Below are positions 60,946-64,000 of a stretch of DNA of 64,000 bases, in pieces (the stretch's first letter is position 1; every line of letters starts with the position of its first letter). The notes under the pieces were generated by a model that was not told where the DNA came from, did no database searches, and saw nothing but the letters and a program-made list of their open reading frames with translations. The position numbers were made by a program, and so were the translations under genes. Source of the stretch: an uncultured Ezakiella sp. (lineage in GTDB: Bacteria > Bacillota > Clostridia > Tissierellales > Peptoniphilaceae). Location of the stretch: positions 1 to 64,000 of the forward strand of contig NZ_CALTVH010000002.1 in NCBI RefSeq assembly GCF_943913045.1. Direction: 5' to 3'.

Positions 60946-62946
60946 TTATTTTAAATTCTTTCTCATTTCAGCAATTTCAGCTTCGTTTGCTAGAACAAAG
61001 TGTCCTGGCTTAATTTCTGTCCATGATGGCTTATCAACTTCATAGTTGTGCATTGATGGATCATAAGTTAAGTGATGTCTGCCCTTTTCAATTCTTGGAT
61101 CTGGAATTGGAATAGCTGATAGAAGAGCTTGTGTATATGGGTGAAGTGGGTTTCTGTAAAGTTCTTCACTTTCTGCAAGTTCAACTAGCTTACCATAGTA
61201 CATAACACCAATTCTATCTGAGAAGTACTTAACAACTGATAAGTCGTGAGCAATAAATAAGATTGTTAGTCCAAGTTTACGCTTAATTGAGTTCAGTAGG
61301 TTAAGAACTTGAGCTTGAATTGAAACGTCAAGTGCGGAAACTGGTTCGTCAGCAATAACGAAGTCTGGATTTGTAATCAAGGCTCTAGCAACACCAATTC
61401 TTTGTCTTTGTCCACCTGAGAATTCGTGTGGATATCTATTGGCGTGTTCTGATGTCAAGCCAACAGTTTCTAGCATTTGATATACGAGCTCATTCATTTC
61501 GTGTTCTGAAGATGTCAAGTTGTTGATTCTTAAACCTTCACCAATAATTTCCTTAACGGTCATTCTTGGGTTAATAGAAGCAATTGGGTCTTGGAAGATC
61601 ATTGACATTGATTGGTTAACTTCACGTTTTTCTTTTTTGTTTAGTTTACCAGATATATCCTTGCCCTTATAGATAATTTCACCTTCAGTTGGTTCATAAA
61701 GTCTGATAATGGTTCTACCTGTTGTAGTCTTACCACAGCCAGATTCACCAACTAGACCAAAGCTTTCGCCCTTATAAATATCAAAGCTAACATCATCTAT
61801 AGCCTTAACAATCATCTTGTTCTTGCCGCGTCCTGATTTGAAGTATTGCTTCAAGTTTCTTACGCTTAAGATTGGTTCTTCTTCAGAAGTTGCAACGTGC
61901 TTAGATACAGCTTCATAAGAATCGCTTCTAACCTTGTTTCTAAATGTTTCAAAGTCAATTTGTGGAGCTTCAGGGTGTAGTAACCATGTTGATGCCCAGT
62001 GGTCATCGCTAACAGTAAACATTGGTGGTTGTTGCTCAAGGTCAATCTTCATAGCGAATTGGTTTCTAGGTGCAAATGCATCTCCTACTGGAGGATAAAG
62101 CATGTTTGGTGGTGCACCAGGAATTGTGTATAGTTCATGGTTTGAGTCTGTTTCAAGGTCAGGCATAGCTGACAATAGAGCCATTGTATATGGATGTCTT
62201 GGCTTTTCAAAGATATCATATACAGTACCATATTCTACAACCTTACCTGCGTACATAACAGCAACCTTATCTGCTAAGTTAGCAACAACGCCAAGGTCGT
62301 GAGTAATAAAGATTACACCGATATTTCTTTCTTTTTGTATCTCTTGAATTAGTTCAAGAATTTTAGCTTGAACAGTAACGTCAAGAGCTGTTGTTGGTTC
62401 GTCACAAATTAGAAGTTCAGGGTCACAAGCAAGAGCTGTTGCGATAACAATTCTTTGTCTCATACCACCTGAGAATTGGAATGGGAATTGTGTATATCTA
62501 ACTTCTGGGTTTGAAATACCAACTGCGTCCAATAATTTAATAGCTTTTTGTTTTGCTTCTTCTTTAGATGTGCCATGCTTAATTCTAGCTGCTTCGGTAA
62601 TTTGTTTACCTATTCTCATAACAGGGTCAAGAGATGATAATGGGTCTTGGAAGATCATAGCGATTTCGTCACCACGGATTTCACTCATTTCTTTTTCTGT
62701 AATCTTTAATAGGTCTTTACCCTTATATAAGATTTCCCCGCTTTCAACGTTAGCGTTTTTAGCAAGTATTCTCATTATGGCTCTAGCAGTAACACTCTTA
62801 CCACTTCCACTTTCACCAACGATTGCAAGAGTTTCACCGTTATCAACATCAAAGTTAACTCCTCTTACAGCGTGAACTTTTCCTGAATAGGTATTAAATG
62901 TTACATATAGATTTTTTACATCAAGTAATTTTGTTTTATCTGTCAT
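60946..62946 (-). CDS. Fused oligopeptide/dipeptide ABC transporter ATPase (OppD-OppF fusion)
   Basis: 666 residues containing two complete ABC ATPase domains in one chain. Domain 1 has Walker A GESGSGKS, signature FSGGMRQRI and Walker B LLICDEPTTALD. Domain 2 has GESGCGKTT, FSGGQRQRIGVA and VIADEPVSALD. Each is followed by the oligopeptide-binding-type C-terminal extension (HPYTMALLSAMPD and HPYTQALLSAIPI). It powers peptide uptake through the OppBC permease. ATG 62946 follows AGGAGG, 9 bp after oppC. Confidence 0.94.
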   Translation of the reverse strand: MTDKTKLLDVKNLYVTFNTYSGKVHAVRGVNFDVDNGETLAIVGESGSGKSVTARAIMRILAKNANVESGEILYKGKDLLKITEKEMSEIRGDEIAMIFQDPLSSLDPVMRIGKQITEAARIKHGTSKEEAKQKAIKLLDAVGISNPEVRYTQFPFQFSGGMRQRIVIATALACDPELLICDEPTTALDVTVQAKILELIQEIQKERNIGVIFITHDLGVVANLADKVAVMYAGKVVEYGTVYDIFEKPRHPYTMALLSAMPDLETDSNHELYTIPGAPPNMLYPPVGDAFAPRNQFAMKIDLEQQPPMFTVSDDHWASTWLLHPEAPQIDFETFRNKVRSDSYEAVSKHVATSEEEPILSVRNLKQYFKSGRGKNKMIVKAIDDVSFDIYKGESFGLVGESGCGKTTTGRTIIRLYEPTEGEIIYKGKDISGKLNKKEKREVNQSMSMIFQDPIASINPRMTVKEIIGEGLRINNLTSSEHEMNELVYQMLETVGLTSEHANRYPHEFSGGQRQRIGVARALITNPDFVIADEPVSALDVSIQAQVLNLLNSIKRKLGLTILFIAHDLSVVKYFSDRIGVMYYGKLVELAESEELYRNPLHPYTQALLSAIPIPDPRIEKGRHHLTYDPSMHNYEVDKPSWTEIKPGHFVLANEAEIAEMRKNLK

Positions 62947-62955
62947 TTCATCCTC

Positions 62956-64000
62956 CTATTCAATACCACGTAGTGTTGGGTCAAATGCGTCTCTTAAACC
63001 GTTACCCATCAAGTTAAATGCAATCATCATTACAGAGATAACAATTGAAGGGAAAACAGTTAAGTGTGGGTGTTCGAGTAGAACTTTTTGACCATCTGCT
63101 AACAATACACCGATTGAAGATTCTGGAGCTTGGATACCTAAACCAATATAAGCTAGGAATGATTCACTAAAGATAGCTCCTGGAATTTCTAGTGCAGCCA
63201 TTGTGATAATGATACCAATAGCGTTTGGTAGAATGTGTCTAAAAATAAGTGTTCTATCACTTGCACCAAGAGTTCTGGATGCAAGTACGTATTCCATTTC
63301 CTTGTATTTTAAGAATTGTGCACGAATCATACGGCTCATGCCAATCCAACCTGTCATACACATAGCAAGAGCTAGTGGAACAATACCAGGTCCATAGTAG
63401 AATACGAAGAGGATAACAATAACTAGATATGGTACACCACCAAGTATTTCAATAATACGTTGCATGATAAGGTCTGTCCATCCGCCATAGTAACCGGAAA
63501 CAGCACCGTATACAATACCTACAAAAATATTTACAGCCATAGCGATAAGAGAGATTAAGAATGAAACTCTAAGACCTCTCCATAGCCTTGTCCATAGGTC
63601 ACGTCCTAAATAGTCAGAGCCGAACCAGTGATAAACTGAAGTTGGCTTTGGTTCTAGATTAGGATTTTCAATTTCAACTTGTTTATATTGGTCATACTTA
63701 ATAGTAGCCATTGGAACACCCATGATCTCACGAGTGCTAATAGTTTTAAGGTATGAATCCGCATATTTTTCTTCGATAGAAGTTTCTCTAACTTCTTTCT
63801 TTTTAACACCAGAGAAGAAGTCAGAATTTGCCCAAGAAATCCTTGGAGTCATATTGGTCATCTTAACATTTTGTTCGTCGTATGTGAACTTACCAATTGA
63901 TGGACCAATGATAGCCATAACAGCTAAAATTGCAATTATAACAAAACTTACAAGAGCAGCCTTGTTCTTTCTAAAACGAATCATAGCGTCCTTGAAGAAA
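62956..64000 (-). CDS. oppC: Oligopeptide ABC transporter permease OppC (5' end off window)
   Basis: At least 342 residues. An N-terminal membrane segment, then a long extracytoplasmic loop, then the permease domain with the EAA-type loop (LASRTLGASDRTLIFRHILPNA) and the C-terminal LLADGQ...GNGLRDAFDP signature of DppC/OppC proteins. An internal ATG lies at 63984, but the frame stays open to the window edge with F-F-K-D-A-M-I-R-F, the usual N-terminal context of OppC (KDAW-R-xxKNK), so the true start is probably outside. It is followed by the fused ATPase. Confidence 0.9.
   Translation of the reverse strand, partial: FFKDAMIRFRKNKAALVSFVIIAILAVMAIIGPSIGKFTYDEQNVKMTNMTPRISWANSDFFSGVKKKEVRETSIEEKYADSYLKTISTREIMGVPMATIKYDQYKQVEIENPNLEPKPTSVYHWFGSDYLGRDLWTRLWRGLRVSFLISLIAMAVNIFVGIVYGAVSGYYGGWTDLIMQRIIEILGGVPYLVIVILFVFYYGPGIVPLALAMCMTGWIGMSRMIRAQFLKYKEMEYVLASRTLGASDRTLIFRHILPNAIGIIITMAALEIPGAIFSESFLAYIGLGIQAPESSIGVLLADGQKVLLEHPHLTVFPSIVISVMMIAFNLMGNGLRDAFDPTLRGIE

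Noticed and set aside
1..64000. tRNA or rRNA genes, CRISPR arrays, complete insertion sequences
   Set aside because: None was seen: no cloverleaf-like intergenic segments, no regularly spaced repeats and no transposase frames. This was judged by eye, without a covariance-model search.

Overview
The window is AT-rich DNA from a Gram-positive, probably anaerobic Firmicute. The gene set fits a Tissierellia/Peptoniphilaceae-type bacterium (Anaerococcus, Peptoniphilus or a relative): IreB-RuvX-DUF1292-RNase J, MurB-RapZ-YvcK, a small 2[4Fe-4S] ferredoxin, a surface coiled-coil protein ending in a copper-amine-oxidase-N-like domain, and AGGAGG ribosome sites. The genus is an inference; no rRNA is present to fix it.

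Layout. 1-8.8 kb: the inner end of an integrated conjugative element, with a giant methylase-helicase cut by the left edge, a small protein that may bind ssDNA, and topoisomerase III. 8.9-13.0 kb (minus): ireB-ruvX-DUF1292-rnjA-queT-mltG operon. 13.2-16.9 kb (plus): class A penicillin-binding protein, then ribosomal protein S4. 17.2-23.5 kb: a 2111-residue secreted coiled-coil protein with internal duplications. 23.7-32.3 kb: ferredoxin, trmB, a minus operon cutC-DUF4190-like-lgt-like-GATase-SDR, and a plus operon with a serine-less alpha/beta hydrolase, a PAP2-like protein and two tandem AGCS symporters. 32.4-36.3 kb (minus): a tight five-gene cluster (acyl-CoA-dehydrogenase-like flavoprotein, leaderless substrate-binding-fold protein, core-MetE, OsmC-like, AhpD-like) that I cannot assign to a known pathway. 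36.6-40.4 kb: alkaline phosphatase, a FetAB-type exporter and a Crp/Fnr regulator. 40.6-41.7 kb: L10 leader plus rplJ-rplL. 41.8-50.8 kb (minus): murB-rapZ-yvcK running straight into a complete shikimate pathway (aroE, F, B, A, C, K, Q) and an M42 peptidase. 50.9-55.0 kb (minus): valS-hpt-CPBP protease. 55.3-60.9 kb (minus): a four-gene unit of two membrane proteins, a coiled-coil McrB-like AAA ATPase and a PD-(D/E)XK nuclease. 60.9-64 kb (minus): oligopeptide ABC transporter (fused OppDF and OppC, the latter cut by the right edge).

Most of the window is ordinary core genome packed in overlapping operons with clear sigma-A promoters (17-bp spacers) and intrinsic terminators. The best candidates for an undescribed system are the membrane/McrB-like/nuclease unit at 55.3-60.9 kb, whose ATPase has a degenerate Walker B and whose partners are two polytopic membrane proteins, and the five-gene redox/methyl-transfer cluster at 32.4-36.3 kb behind a palindromic operator-like site. 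Further oddities are enzyme-family proteins lacking key residues: the alpha/beta hydrolase (nucleophile Ser to Gly), the OsmC-like protein, and the Lgt-like protein (His to Ile).
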